From the NCBI GenBank assembly GCA_030624695.1, contig JAUXJP010000090.1, forward strand, positions 1 to 5,362: 5,362 nt of DNA. Direction: 5' to 3'. Below are positions 1-5,362 of the stretch, piece after piece. Numbering within the stretch: the first letter of the stretch is position 1; the number at the start of each line of letters is the position of its first letter. The notes under the pieces were generated by a model that was given only the letters and a program-made list of their open reading frames with translations, ran no database searches and was not told the origin of the DNA. This stretch comes from Candidatus Dadabacteria bacterium. Lineage in GTDB: Bacteria; Desulfobacterota_D; UBA1144; Nemesobacterales; JAJCZQ01. Both the position numbers and the translations under genes were made by a program.

Positions 1-57
1 AAATAAGGAAAAAAATAAGAATTTAAATAAAAGTTAATAACTGTTGTCATCCTGAAC

Positions 58-80
58 ACTTCGACAAACTCAGTACAGGC
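58..80. repeat. 23-nt segment interrupting the left repeat arm
   Basis: Compared with the right arm, the left arm carries 23 extra bases between 57 and 81. They include CTTCGACAAACTCAG, which closely resembles another widespread intergenic repeat core that I remember as CTTCGACAAGCTCAGG. The insertion sits exactly in the loop of the left hairpin, so the 8-bp stem is preserved. I read it as one repeat family nested in, or recombined with, another. The similarity is from memory, not from a search. Confidence 0.45.
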
Positions 81-127
81 TCGTTTCAGGATCTAATAAA
101 AAAGCAGAAGACTCAGAAAATTTAGAG

Positions 128-148
128 ATTCCGAAACAAGTTCGGAAT
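128..148 (-). terminator. Hairpin just downstream of hemB, possible weak terminator
   Basis: Read on the minus strand, this lies 22 nt beyond the hemB stop codon and forms a perfect 8-bp stem (ATTCCGAA/TTCGGAAT) with a 5-nt loop. No clean U-tract follows, only CTCTAAATTTTC, so it is not a canonical intrinsic terminator. It is also part of the repeat at 45-152. A terminating role is inferred from position; no better hairpin lies downstream of hemB within the window. Confidence 0.3.
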
Positions 149-170
149 GACATTACACGGAATATTTTGC

Positions 171-1205
171 CTAGTACTGCTTTTTTAGAAGTTCCGCGGC
201 CCTGGGAGCAAAATAGGTAATTATCATATCTGCACCTGCCCTTTTTATACTAAGCAGGCTTTCTAATATTATTTTGTCCTCATCCAGCCATCCTGAATTT
301 GAAGCTGCCTTTATCATAAGGTATTCACCGCTTACCTGGTAAGCAGCTACGGGAAGGTCCGTATTGTCCTTAAAGAGGTATACCATATCAAGGTAGTGGC
401 TGGCGGGTTTTACCATGACAATGTCCGCCCCTTCTTCCTCATCCAGCATCAGTTCTCTCAATGCTTCACGTGAGTTTGCCGGGTCCATCTGGTATGTTTT
501 CTTATCACCCGCTTTCGGTGCGGAATCCAGTGCTCCCCTGAAAGGGCCATAGAGGGAAGAAGCATATTTTGCGGTATAAGACATAATGGAAACAGATGTA
601 AATCCTTCTTCATCAAGTATTTCCCTGATTGCGCCAATACGCCCGTCCATCATATCACTTGGTGAAACAACATCAGCTCCTGCATGTGCATGTGATAATG
701 CCTGTTTGCAAAGAACATCTACTGTAAAATCATTAAGTATCTCACCTGATGGTGAAACAATTCCATCATGACCTTCACTGTTGTAAGGATCAAGCGCTAT
801 ATCAGTTATCAGGGTAGCGTCAGGGCAGCTATTTTTTAGCTCCCTAAGTGCCCGCTGGACCAGTCCCTTTGAATTATAGGACTCTTCACACAATGGTGTT
901 TTGTATGAATCTTTTATCGCGGGAAATAAAACGAACGCGGATACTCCAAGTTTTAAAGACCTTTTTACTTCATTAACAAGTCCTCTGATACTAAATCTTT
1001 TACACCCGGGCATTGATGTAATTTCTTCGTCGGAATTACCATCATGTATAAAAACAGGATAGATAAAGTCTCCGGGTTCGAGATAGGTCTCTTTTACCAG
1101 TTTTCGAATTGTCTCCGATTTTCTGTTTCGCCTCGGCCTGGCAGATATTTCAAGGCCGGGTATATCTTCACTTGGTATAATATTTTTAGAATTGTTTTTT
1201 TTCAT
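171..1205 (-). CDS. hemB: Porphobilinogen synthase (delta-aminolevulinic acid dehydratase), Mg-dependent type
   Basis: This cytosolic enzyme condenses two molecules of 5-aminolevulinate to porphobilinogen, the common step of heme and other tetrapyrrole synthesis. The 344 residues are slightly longer than the usual 320-340 because of a charged N-terminal arm before RPRR (23-26); such arms help assemble the octamer. The two Schiff-base lysines are visible: K213 in SYTAKYASSLYGPFR and K266 in VMVKPASHYLD. The metal loop at 135-149 (DIALDPYNSEGHDGI) has Ala137, Asp139 and Asp147 where zinc enzymes carry three cysteines, which marks the Mg-type class. SPSDMMDGRIGAIR (181-194) is also typical. The ATG has AGGAAA five bases upstream (complement of 1211-1216). 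The gene is complete and diverges from the lipoprotein gene; no other heme genes are in view. Confidence 0.97.
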   Translation of the reverse strand: MKKNNSKNIIPSEDIPGLEISARPRRNRKSETIRKLVKETYLEPGDFIYPVFIHDGNSDEEITSMPGCKRFSIRGLVNEVKRSLKLGVSAFVLFPAIKDSYKTPLCEESYNSKGLVQRALRELKNSCPDATLITDIALDPYNSEGHDGIVSPSGEILNDFTVDVLCKQALSHAHAGADVVSPSDMMDGRIGAIREILDEEGFTSVSIMSYTAKYASSLYGPFRGALDSAPKAGDKKTYQMDPANSREALRELMLDEEEGADIVMVKPASHYLDMVYLFKDNTDLPVAAYQVSGEYLMIKAASNSGWLDEDKIILESLLSIKRAGADMIITYFAPRAAELLKKQY

Positions 1206-1241
1206 ATATTTTTCCTATAAAATTAAGGATAGTAGAATACA

Positions 1242-1269
1242 TCATAATTTTAAAACATTAAAATTATGA
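1242..1269. promoter_or_regulatory. Perfect 12-bp inverted repeat between divergent genes
   Basis: TCATAATTTTAA (1242-1253) is exactly repeated in reverse complement as TTAAAATTATGA (1258-1269), separated by AACA. It lies 37 bases upstream of the hemB start and 32 upstream of the lipoprotein start, the only control region available to either gene. Its dyad symmetry and position suit an operator for a dimeric regulator, but an AT-only palindrome could also be promoter-region DNA or a chance hairpin. I could not place convincing -35/-10 pairs on either strand. Which regulator would bind is unknown. Confidence 0.4.
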
Positions 1270-1274
1270 ATTAA

Positions 1275-1294
1275 GGGAATAATATCCCAGGAGG
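1275..1294 (+). promoter_or_regulatory. Strong Shine-Dalgarno site with a small hairpin just upstream
   Basis: AGGAGG at 1289-1294 sits 7 nt before the ATG at 1302 and fixes the start of the lipoprotein gene. It is the strongest ribosome site in the window. Directly before it, GGGA (1275-1278) and TCCC (1285-1288) can form a 4-bp stem with a 6-nt loop. The stem leaves the Shine-Dalgarno bases free, so any regulatory role is speculative. Confidence 0.55.
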
Positions 1295-1301
1295 CAATTA
1301 T

Positions 1302-2162
1302 ATGTACCTTAAAATTACTGGCCGGATCTTTAATATAGCTGCTTTTCTTCTATTTTCATCACTGATATTTACAGGATGTCATAAAAATAGCACAATTAAA
1401 ACGGATAAGAATTCTAAAGCAAAGAAAGCCGGATCACATGAAGTTGTAATTTATAGTGTTGAAAGATCACCCCAGATACCTTTTGCCAGGGCAAATATTA
1501 CATTCCCCGGCCAGGATGAACTCCTTGAGGATGACGATGTCTTTATTGTAATTGAAGTAGATAATTTCCAGCTGGGTGTGCAAACAAATACTTTGAGAGC
1601 AAAAGAACTGTCGAATTCTCCAAAAGGACAGCACGTCCATCTAATAGTAGACAATAAACCTTATATTGCTGTTTATGAGCAGGATCACCCTGTAAATGTG
1701 GGCAAACTTGGCCCCGGTACTCATACCGTAGTTGCTTTTCCAAGCCGTTCATATCATGAAAGTGTAAAATCACCCACTGCTTTTGATGTAAAAAACTTTG
1801 ATATTGTTTCTCCAGGAGGGAGTAATGTTATAAACAGGGATACTCCTTCAATTATCTATAGTAGGCCAAAGGGGACTTATAAGGGTGTTGATGCAAAGGA
1901 AATAATGCTGGATTTTTATTTAAATGACGTAGAACTCAGTCCGGATGGCAATTTTGCAAGGTACTCAATCTCAAAAAATAACAGTGCAGGTGATTCAAAC
2001 GACGTATATACAATAGATATACATGAATGGAAACCATCCTTTATCATGGGGCTAAGCTCAGGTGTTTACACCGTAACCCTTGAACTTCTGGACAGTACTG
2101 GGAACCTAGTACCGGGAGCCTGGAATAATACAACAAGGGAAATTGAAGTAATTTCTGAATAA
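1302..2162 (+). CDS. Exported lipoprotein of unknown function, two beta-rich segments
   Basis: The 286-residue protein begins with a lipoprotein signal: basic start, hydrophobic stretch about 9-22, then F-T-G-C with Cys26 as the probable lipidated residue. Phe at -3 is less usual than Leu/Val/Ile, but the rest fits. A short Lys/Ser-rich linker follows (27-46). The mature part is predicted beta-rich. Segment one (about 47-168) contains GQHVHLIVDNKPY (109-121), GPGTHTVVAFPSRSYHES (137-154) and four histidines (111, 113, 141, 152). Segment two (about 170-284) contains SRPKGTYKG (187-195) and an end of the GVYTVTLELLDSTGN type, like an immunoglobulin-like strand pair. Segment one vaguely recalls small periplasmic domains of the DUF4399 kind, with a His-rich strand followed by a GTH turn, but I cannot assign a family. 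No catalytic motif is recognised. It probably sits on the periplasmic face of a membrane. Confidence 0.85.
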   Translation: MYLKITGRIFNIAAFLLFSSLIFTGCHKNSTIKTDKNSKAKKAGSHEVVIYSVERSPQIPFARANITFPGQDELLEDDDVFIVIEVDNFQLGVQTNTLRAKELSNSPKGQHVHLIVDNKPYIAVYEQDHPVNVGKLGPGTHTVVAFPSRSYHESVKSPTAFDVKNFDIVSPGGSNVINRDTPSIIYSRPKGTYKGVDAKEIMLDFYLNDVELSPDGNFARYSISKNNSAGDSNDVYTIDIHEWKPSFIMGLSSGVYTVTLELLDSTGNLVPGAWNNTTREIEVISE

Positions 2163-2213
2163 TAAACCAAAACAGATTATTCGGAATAGTTAAAATAAAC
2201 CTGAAAATAGGTA

Positions 2214-2246
2214 TTGAAATTCCTTTTCTTAGGATTATTTTATAAC
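2214..2246 (+). promoter_or_regulatory. Possible promoter for the htpG operon
   Basis: In the 111-nt gap before htpG, TTGAAA (2214-2219) is a good -35-like hexamer. TATTTT (2236-2241) follows at a 16-nt spacing, and the better -10-like TATAAC (2241-2246) follows at 21 nt, which is too long for a standard pair. I find no CIRCE element (TTAGCACTC-N9-GAGTGCTAA) and no sigma-32-type CTTGAA/CCCCAT pair, so heat-shock control is not visible. The call rests on weak matches only. Confidence 0.3.
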
Positions 2247-2273
2247 AAAATTGATTTCGGGAGTATATAGAAT

Positions 2274-4121
2274 ATGACTGAAAAAAAATCTGGAAAAAAA
2301 GAATTTCAGGCTGAAGTAAAGCAGCTCTTAGACATTATGATTCATTCCCTTTATAAGGACAAAGAAATATTTATAAGGGAACTTGTTTCAAACGCTTCTG
2401 ATGCATTAGAAAAACTGCGTTATATACAACAGACGGAAAAAGAAATATTTGATGAAAAACTGCCGCTTGAGATTGAGGTAAAAACAGACGAAGAGGCAAA
2501 TACAATTACTATTACTGATTACGGTATTGGCATGACAAGTGAAGAACTTACTGAAAATCTCGGTACTATTGCACATTCCGGGTCCAAACAGTTTCTTGAT
2601 TCAGTAAAAAAAGGTGCAGACATAAATGAGAACCTTATAGGCCAGTTTGGTGTAGGTTTTTACAGTGTTTTTATGACTGCAGAGCGTGTGGAAGTCCTGA
2701 CTCATAGCTGGCAAAAAGATGGTGAAGACCTATTATGGAAAAGCGATGGTTCAGGTACTTATGAAATTAATAAAGTAAAAGGAAATAGAAGGGGTACTTC
2801 AATTGTTGTTTACCTTAAAGAAGATGAAAAAGAGTATTCAAATTCAGAAAGAGTAAAAATCATTCTGAAACAGTATTCAAGCTTTGTTCAGTTTCCACTC
2901 AAATTAAACGGTGAACAGATTAACACTGTTGATGCTATATGGCTTAGAAAATCAAAAGACATTACAGAGGACGAATATAAAGAATTTTATAAATTTCAGT
3001 CAAATTCATTTGACGATCCTTTTTACCGGCTTCATTTCAGTGCCGATGCACCAATAGATATAAATACATTACTTTTTGTACCAACTGAGAATCCCGAGAT
3101 ACCGGGTTTTGGAAGAATTGAACCATCTGTCAGCCTATATTGTAAAAAGATACTTATAGATGACAAGCCAAAAGAGTTCTTACCTGACTGGCTGAGATTC
3201 CTGAAAGGTGTTGTGGACAGCGCAGACCTTCCGCTTAATATTTCCAGGGAGAGTATGCAGGACACTAATCTGTCGCAAAATCTTGGTAGGGCAATTACCA
3301 AGAGGTTTATAAAATTTCTTGGTGATGAAGCAAAGAAAGATAAAAAGAAATATTCTGAATTTTATAATAAGTTTGGATTATATATTAAAGAGGGAGCATC
3401 ATCCGATTTTGTAAACCGTGAATCCCTGCAAAAACTTATGAGATTTGAAACTTCCAGGACCAAAGGTGAAGATAAAATTTCGTTTGATGAATATGTATCA
3501 GGAATGAAAGAGGAGCAAAAAGACATTTTTTACATCCTGGGTAATGACAGGGAATTTATTGAAAAGAGTCCCCAGATGGAAGTATTTAAATCCAGGGACA
3601 TCGAGGTCATCTACGTATATGAACCAATAGATGATTTTGTAATGAACAATGTCAGGGAATATGATAGTAAATCCATTATATCTATTGACAGTACTGATGT
3701 TGATCTTGATACAGATGAAAAGAAAAAGAGCCACCTGAAAAAAGAAAAAACAGAAGAACTCTGCAAGTGGCTAAAGGATACACTGGGTGAAAAGGTTGAG
3801 GAGATTGGAGTAAGTAAAAGGCTTGTCGACAGCCCTGTTGTGGCTTTGAACGCTGACAAATTAATGACAAACAGTATGAAAAGGCTGATGAAAGCCATGA
3901 ACAAGGATGCAGGGGATAACAACAAGGTAAAACTTGAAATAAACACTTCACATAAATTAATTAAGCAATTAGATGAACTGCGAGAAAAAGATGAAGGATT
4001 GGCAAAACTTGTTGCAGAGCAACTTTTTGATAATTCACTATTGGCAGCAGGTTTTATAGAAGACCCGCAGAATATGGTTGGTAGAATTAATGATATTCTC
4101 GAACATGTATCTGCAAAATAA
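2274..4121 (+). CDS. htpG: Hsp90-family molecular chaperone HtpG
   Basis: This is an ATP-driven cytosolic homodimeric chaperone that remodels client proteins, often with DnaK. It is full length at 615 residues (E. coli about 624). The N-terminal GHKL ATPase domain (about 8-215) has RELVSNASDALEKL with Glu36 (catalytic) and Asn40 (Mg), DYGIGM with Asp82 (adenine contact), the GQFGVGF lid motif (123-129) and GTSIVVYL (174-181). The middle domain (about 225-500) includes WLRFLKGVVDSADLPLNISRE, with Arg325 as the ATP-contacting arginine. The C-terminal dimerisation domain (about 515-615) ends DPQNMVGRINDIL, closer to mitochondrial TRAP1 than to E. coli HtpG as I remember them. Tyr83 replaces the more usual Asn or Thr in the D-box. 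GGGAG lies 10 nt before the ATG, a rather long spacing, but the N-terminus aligns with the family. It leads a tight run with the FKBP and acpH genes. Confidence 0.97.
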   Translation: MTEKKSGKKEFQAEVKQLLDIMIHSLYKDKEIFIRELVSNASDALEKLRYIQQTEKEIFDEKLPLEIEVKTDEEANTITITDYGIGMTSEELTENLGTIAHSGSKQFLDSVKKGADINENLIGQFGVGFYSVFMTAERVEVLTHSWQKDGEDLLWKSDGSGTYEINKVKGNRRGTSIVVYLKEDEKEYSNSERVKIILKQYSSFVQFPLKLNGEQINTVDAIWLRKSKDITEDEYKEFYKFQSNSFDDPFYRLHFSADAPIDINTLLFVPTENPEIPGFGRIEPSVSLYCKKILIDDKPKEFLPDWLRFLKGVVDSADLPLNISRESMQDTNLSQNLGRAITKRFIKFLGDEAKKDKKKYSEFYNKFGLYIKEGASSDFVNRESLQKLMRFETSRTKGEDKISFDEYVSGMKEEQKDIFYILGNDREFIEKSPQMEVFKSRDIEVIYVYEPIDDFVMNNVREYDSKSIISIDSTDVDLDTDEKKKSHLKKEKTEELCKWLKDTLGEKVEEIGVSKRLVDSPVVALNADKLMTNSMKRLMKAMNKDAGDNNKVKLEINTSHKLIKQLDELREKDEGLAKLVAEQLFDNSLLAAGFIEDPQNMVGRINDILEHVSAK

Positions 4122-4136
4122 TACAAGGAGATTTAT

Positions 4137-4571
4137 ATGCGTAACAGATTATTCTTACTGGGATTTTTATTTGTAATAACAGCGATGTTCATATCTGCAG
4201 ACAGTTTTGCGGAAGCAGAAAAAAAGAGTCAGTACACTACAACTGATTCAGGACTGAGGTACAGAATCTTTAAAGAAGGCACAGGGCCAAAACCCGAAAA
4301 AGGGGACAAGGTGAAAGTGCATTATACCGGTAAATTAACAGATGGTACTGTCTTTGATTCCTCAAAAGACAGGGGGCCATTTGAATTTAAAGTTGGTACA
4401 GGACAGGTAATAAGTGGCTGGGACGAGGGGGTAATAGATATGCAGGTTGGTGAAGTAAGAGAACTCGTTATTCCCCCGAGCCTTGGTTACGGCTCAAGAG
4501 GTGCAGGAAACCTTATACCTCCGGATTCCACTTTAGTTTTTGAAGTTGAAATGCTTGAAATAGTAAAATAG
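4137..4571 (+). CDS. Exported FKBP-type peptidyl-prolyl cis-trans isomerase
   Basis: The protein catalyses cis-trans isomerisation of peptide bonds before proline. Its 144 residues comprise a Sec signal peptide (basic MRNR, hydrophobic 5-20, probable cut after SFA at residue 25) and one complete FKBP domain (about 36-144). Most active-site positions of human FKBP12 can be matched: Tyr63, Phe73, Asp74, Arg79, Phe82, Val91-Ile92, Trp95, Tyr118 and Phe135. Ala123 replaces FKBP12 His87. It lacks the N-terminal dimerisation domain of FkpA/Mip and has no TPR, so it is a minimal periplasmic isomerase. AAGGAG lies 6 nt before the ATG, and the gap from htpG is only 15 nt, so co-transcription is likely. 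HtpG works in the cytosol and this protein outside it, so the pairing is regulatory rather than a physical complex. Confidence 0.95.
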   Translation: MRNRLFLLGFLFVITAMFISADSFAEAEKKSQYTTTDSGLRYRIFKEGTGPKPEKGDKVKVHYTGKLTDGTVFDSSKDRGPFEFKVGTGQVISGWDEGVIDMQVGEVRELVIPPSLGYGSRGAGNLIPPDSTLVFEVEMLEIVK

Positions 4572-4578
4572 GAACCTG

Positions 4579-5163
4579 ATGAATTACCTCTCCCATCTTT
4601 TTCTCGCAGAAGATACCGAAGAGTCAAAGATTGGTAATTTGCTGGGTGATTTTGTAAAAGGCAGATTAAATGATGATTTTAGTCCGGAAATTATAAAAGG
4701 GATTAAAACTCACCGAAAGATTGATTTGTTCACCGATTCCCATGAAACGGTAAGACAAACAAAAAAACTGATCAGCCCGGAAAGAAGAAAATATTCCGGT
4801 GTACTAATAGATATTTTTTTTGATCATTTTCTAACTCTACAATGGCAAATTTATTCAGATAAAGATTTTGATCTGTTCGTAGAAGATACATATAAAATTC
4901 TATTAAAATACCAGGATATTTACCCCTTCAAGGGCAAAGCTCTTATTCCAAGGATAGTGCAGAAAGACTGGCTCAGAAAATACGGTGATTTTGATGGCCT
5001 ATCTCTAGTATTTGAAAGAATGTCTGAAAGGGTGAAGAGGAAAAACCCCCTCAGGGGTTCTGAGCAGGAACTAAGGGATAATTATTCCCAAATAGAAAAT
5101 AACTTTAATATCTTTTTCCCCGATTTGATTAGATATGTAAATGAAATCAGGAACGAACTATGA
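4579..5163 (+). CDS. acpH: Acyl-carrier-protein phosphodiesterase (AcpH / DUF479 family)
   Basis: AcpH removes the 4'-phosphopantetheine arm from holo-ACP, giving apo-ACP, as a metal-dependent cytosolic hydrolase distantly related to HD phosphatases. At 194 residues it has the length of the E. coli enzyme (193) and shares its landmarks. These are MNYLSHLFLA at the start with His6, GNLLGDFVKG (19-28) with Asp24, GIKTHRKIDLFTDSH (41-55) with His45, Arg46, Asp49 and Asp53, DIFFDHFL (78-85) with Asp82-His83, and WLRKYGD (131-137). The start is fixed by AGGA (4570-4573), which overlaps the FKBP stop codon; only 7 nt separate the genes, suggesting translational coupling. ACP hydrolase activity is established for few family members, so the exact substrate here is inferred. 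The gene is complete with a TGA stop. Confidence 0.88.
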   Translation: MNYLSHLFLAEDTEESKIGNLLGDFVKGRLNDDFSPEIIKGIKTHRKIDLFTDSHETVRQTKKLISPERRKYSGVLIDIFFDHFLTLQWQIYSDKDFDLFVEDTYKILLKYQDIYPFKGKALIPRIVQKDWLRKYGDFDGLSLVFERMSERVKRKNPLRGSEQELRDNYSQIENNFNIFFPDLIRYVNEIRNEL

Positions 5164-5229
5164 AAATTAACAGGTTGAGGATGACAAATATTTATAAACG
5201 ACCTGCAATGAATAACGTTAAGAAAATAT

Positions 5230-5293
5230 AAATTCAAATCGTAAAGAAACGTAAAGGGGTTGTGGAGGGATTTTACGTTTTAGATTTTAATTT
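5230..5293. repeat. Long interrupted inverted repeat downstream of acpH
   Basis: The inner arms AAACGTAAA (5247-5255) and TTTACGTTT (5272-5280) are a perfect 9-bp inverted repeat around a 16-nt G-rich loop. The outer arms AAATTCAAATC (5230-5240) and GATTTTAATTT (5283-5293) match at 10 of 11 positions. The arms are separated by unequal bulges of 6 and 2 nt. CGTAAAG also occurs twice as a direct repeat (5240-5246, 5250-5256). It starts 67 nt past the acpH stop. With an AT-rich stem and large loop it is a poor intrinsic terminator, although TTTGGATTTTTAG follows. It looks more like decayed repeat DNA or an inserted element than a designed stop. Confidence 0.5.
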
Positions 5294-5318
5294 GGATTTT
5301 TAGTGTATGAATTGCCAG

Positions 5319-5362
5319 TCTTGATCTTTCTTTTGCTTCGTTTTCTTTATATCAAGATAAAG
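5319..5362. repeat. Nested hairpin cut by the right window edge
   Basis: TCTTGAT (5319-5325) pairs with ATCAAGA (5351-5357). Overlapping this, CTTTAT (5345-5350) pairs with ATAAAG (5357-5362) around ATCAAG. The second stem runs into the last base, so if the next bases are AAAA and on into CGAAGC, it would mirror GCTTCGTTTT (5335-5344) and become a long palindrome. Pyrimidine-rich sequence of this style recalls dispersed intergenic repeats. The rest of 5164-5362 has no convincing gene; a 16-codon frame from 5181 lacks spacing for a ribosome site. Confidence 0.4.

Larger units (their letters stand above)
45..152. repeat. Dispersed-repeat-like imperfect palindrome made of two hairpins
   Basis: The ends are inverted copies: TGTCATCCTGAAC at 45-57 continues at 81-94 (TCGTTTCAGGATCT) and pairs with 126-152, matching 22 of 27 positions by hand. 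Each half is also self-complementary. ATCCTGAA (49-56) pairs with TTCAGGAT (85-92), and ATTCCGAA (128-135) pairs with TTCGGAAT (141-148). A 31-nt AT-rich spacer (95-125) lies between the halves. Palindromes of this TCATCCTGAA/TTCAGGAT type are, from memory, scattered between genes in many environmental bacterial genomes. That makes this a repeat unit or non-autonomous element remnant rather than a gene-specific site. It contains no open frame of note and no obvious target-site duplication. Confidence 0.7.

Noticed and set aside
586..771. A 61-codon open frame antisense to hemB
   Set aside because: It falls within the conserved metal-loop and SPSDMMDGR region of hemB and has no family resemblance.
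2221..2241. TCCT-TTTCTT-AGGA as a terminator of the lipoprotein gene
   Set aside because: The 4-bp stem is too weak, it lies about 60 nt past the stop, and T-rich sequence follows only loosely.
2163..2273. CIRCE or sigma-32 heat-shock element upstream of htpG
   Set aside because: No TTAGCACTC/GAGTGCTAA pair and no CTTGAA plus CCCCAT pair are present.
3611..4126. A 171-codon open frame antisense to htpG
   Set aside because: It lies wholly opposite the conserved Hsp90 middle and C-terminal domains. Its Ser/Phe/Leu-rich composition is what antisense of Lys/Glu/Asp-rich coding gives, and it has no recognisable domain.
5181..5231. A 16-codon frame starting ATGACAAAT after acpH
   Set aside because: GAGG directly abuts the ATG with no spacing, the peptide is tiny and without features, and it runs into the inverted repeat.
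1..5362. CRISPR array, tRNA or rRNA genes, transposase or phage genes
   Set aside because: No regularly spaced direct repeats, no tRNA cloverleaf or rRNA core sequence noticed, and all sizeable frames are explained by the five housekeeping-type genes.

Overview
The window carries five intact protein genes in an AT-rich bacterial background (low GC by eye, not computed). One gene runs leftward at the left end: a Mg-type porphobilinogen synthase, hemB. A divergent gap then leads to four rightward genes: an exported lipoprotein of unknown function, an Hsp90 chaperone (htpG), an exported FKBP-type prolyl isomerase, and an AcpH/DUF479-type acyl-carrier-protein phosphodiesterase. All stops fit the standard bacterial code, and I see no frameshift or truncation.

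The lipoprotein signal and the cleavable signal peptide suggest a cell with an exported or periplasmic compartment, most likely Gram-negative. The HemB sequence (metal loop with Asp in place of Cys, plus a GDKKTYQMDPAN stretch) and the HtpG sequence (SRESMQD, and a C-terminal end resembling mitochondrial TRAP1) recall the Planctomycetes/Verrucomicrobia side of the bacteria or neighbouring uncultured phyla. This placement is from memory of the families and is weak.

Layout: 1-170 is non-coding and holds a dispersed-repeat-like palindrome beside the hemB stop. 171-1205 is hemB on the minus strand. 1206-1301 is the divergent control region with a perfect 12-bp inverted repeat. 1302-2162 is the lipoprotein. 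2163-2273 is a gap with a possible htpG promoter. 2274-5163 is a tight three-gene run, htpG-FKBP-acpH, with gaps of 15 and 7 nt, probably one transcript. 5164-5362 is non-coding and holds two more inverted-repeat structures, the last cut by the window edge.

Functionally the window is mostly housekeeping: heme synthesis, cytosolic protein folding, periplasmic proline isomerisation and ACP prosthetic-group turnover. The least explained items are the lipoprotein, the odd gene mix of the htpG operon, and the repeat-like DNA at both ends. I do not see convincing evidence for a new multi-gene system.
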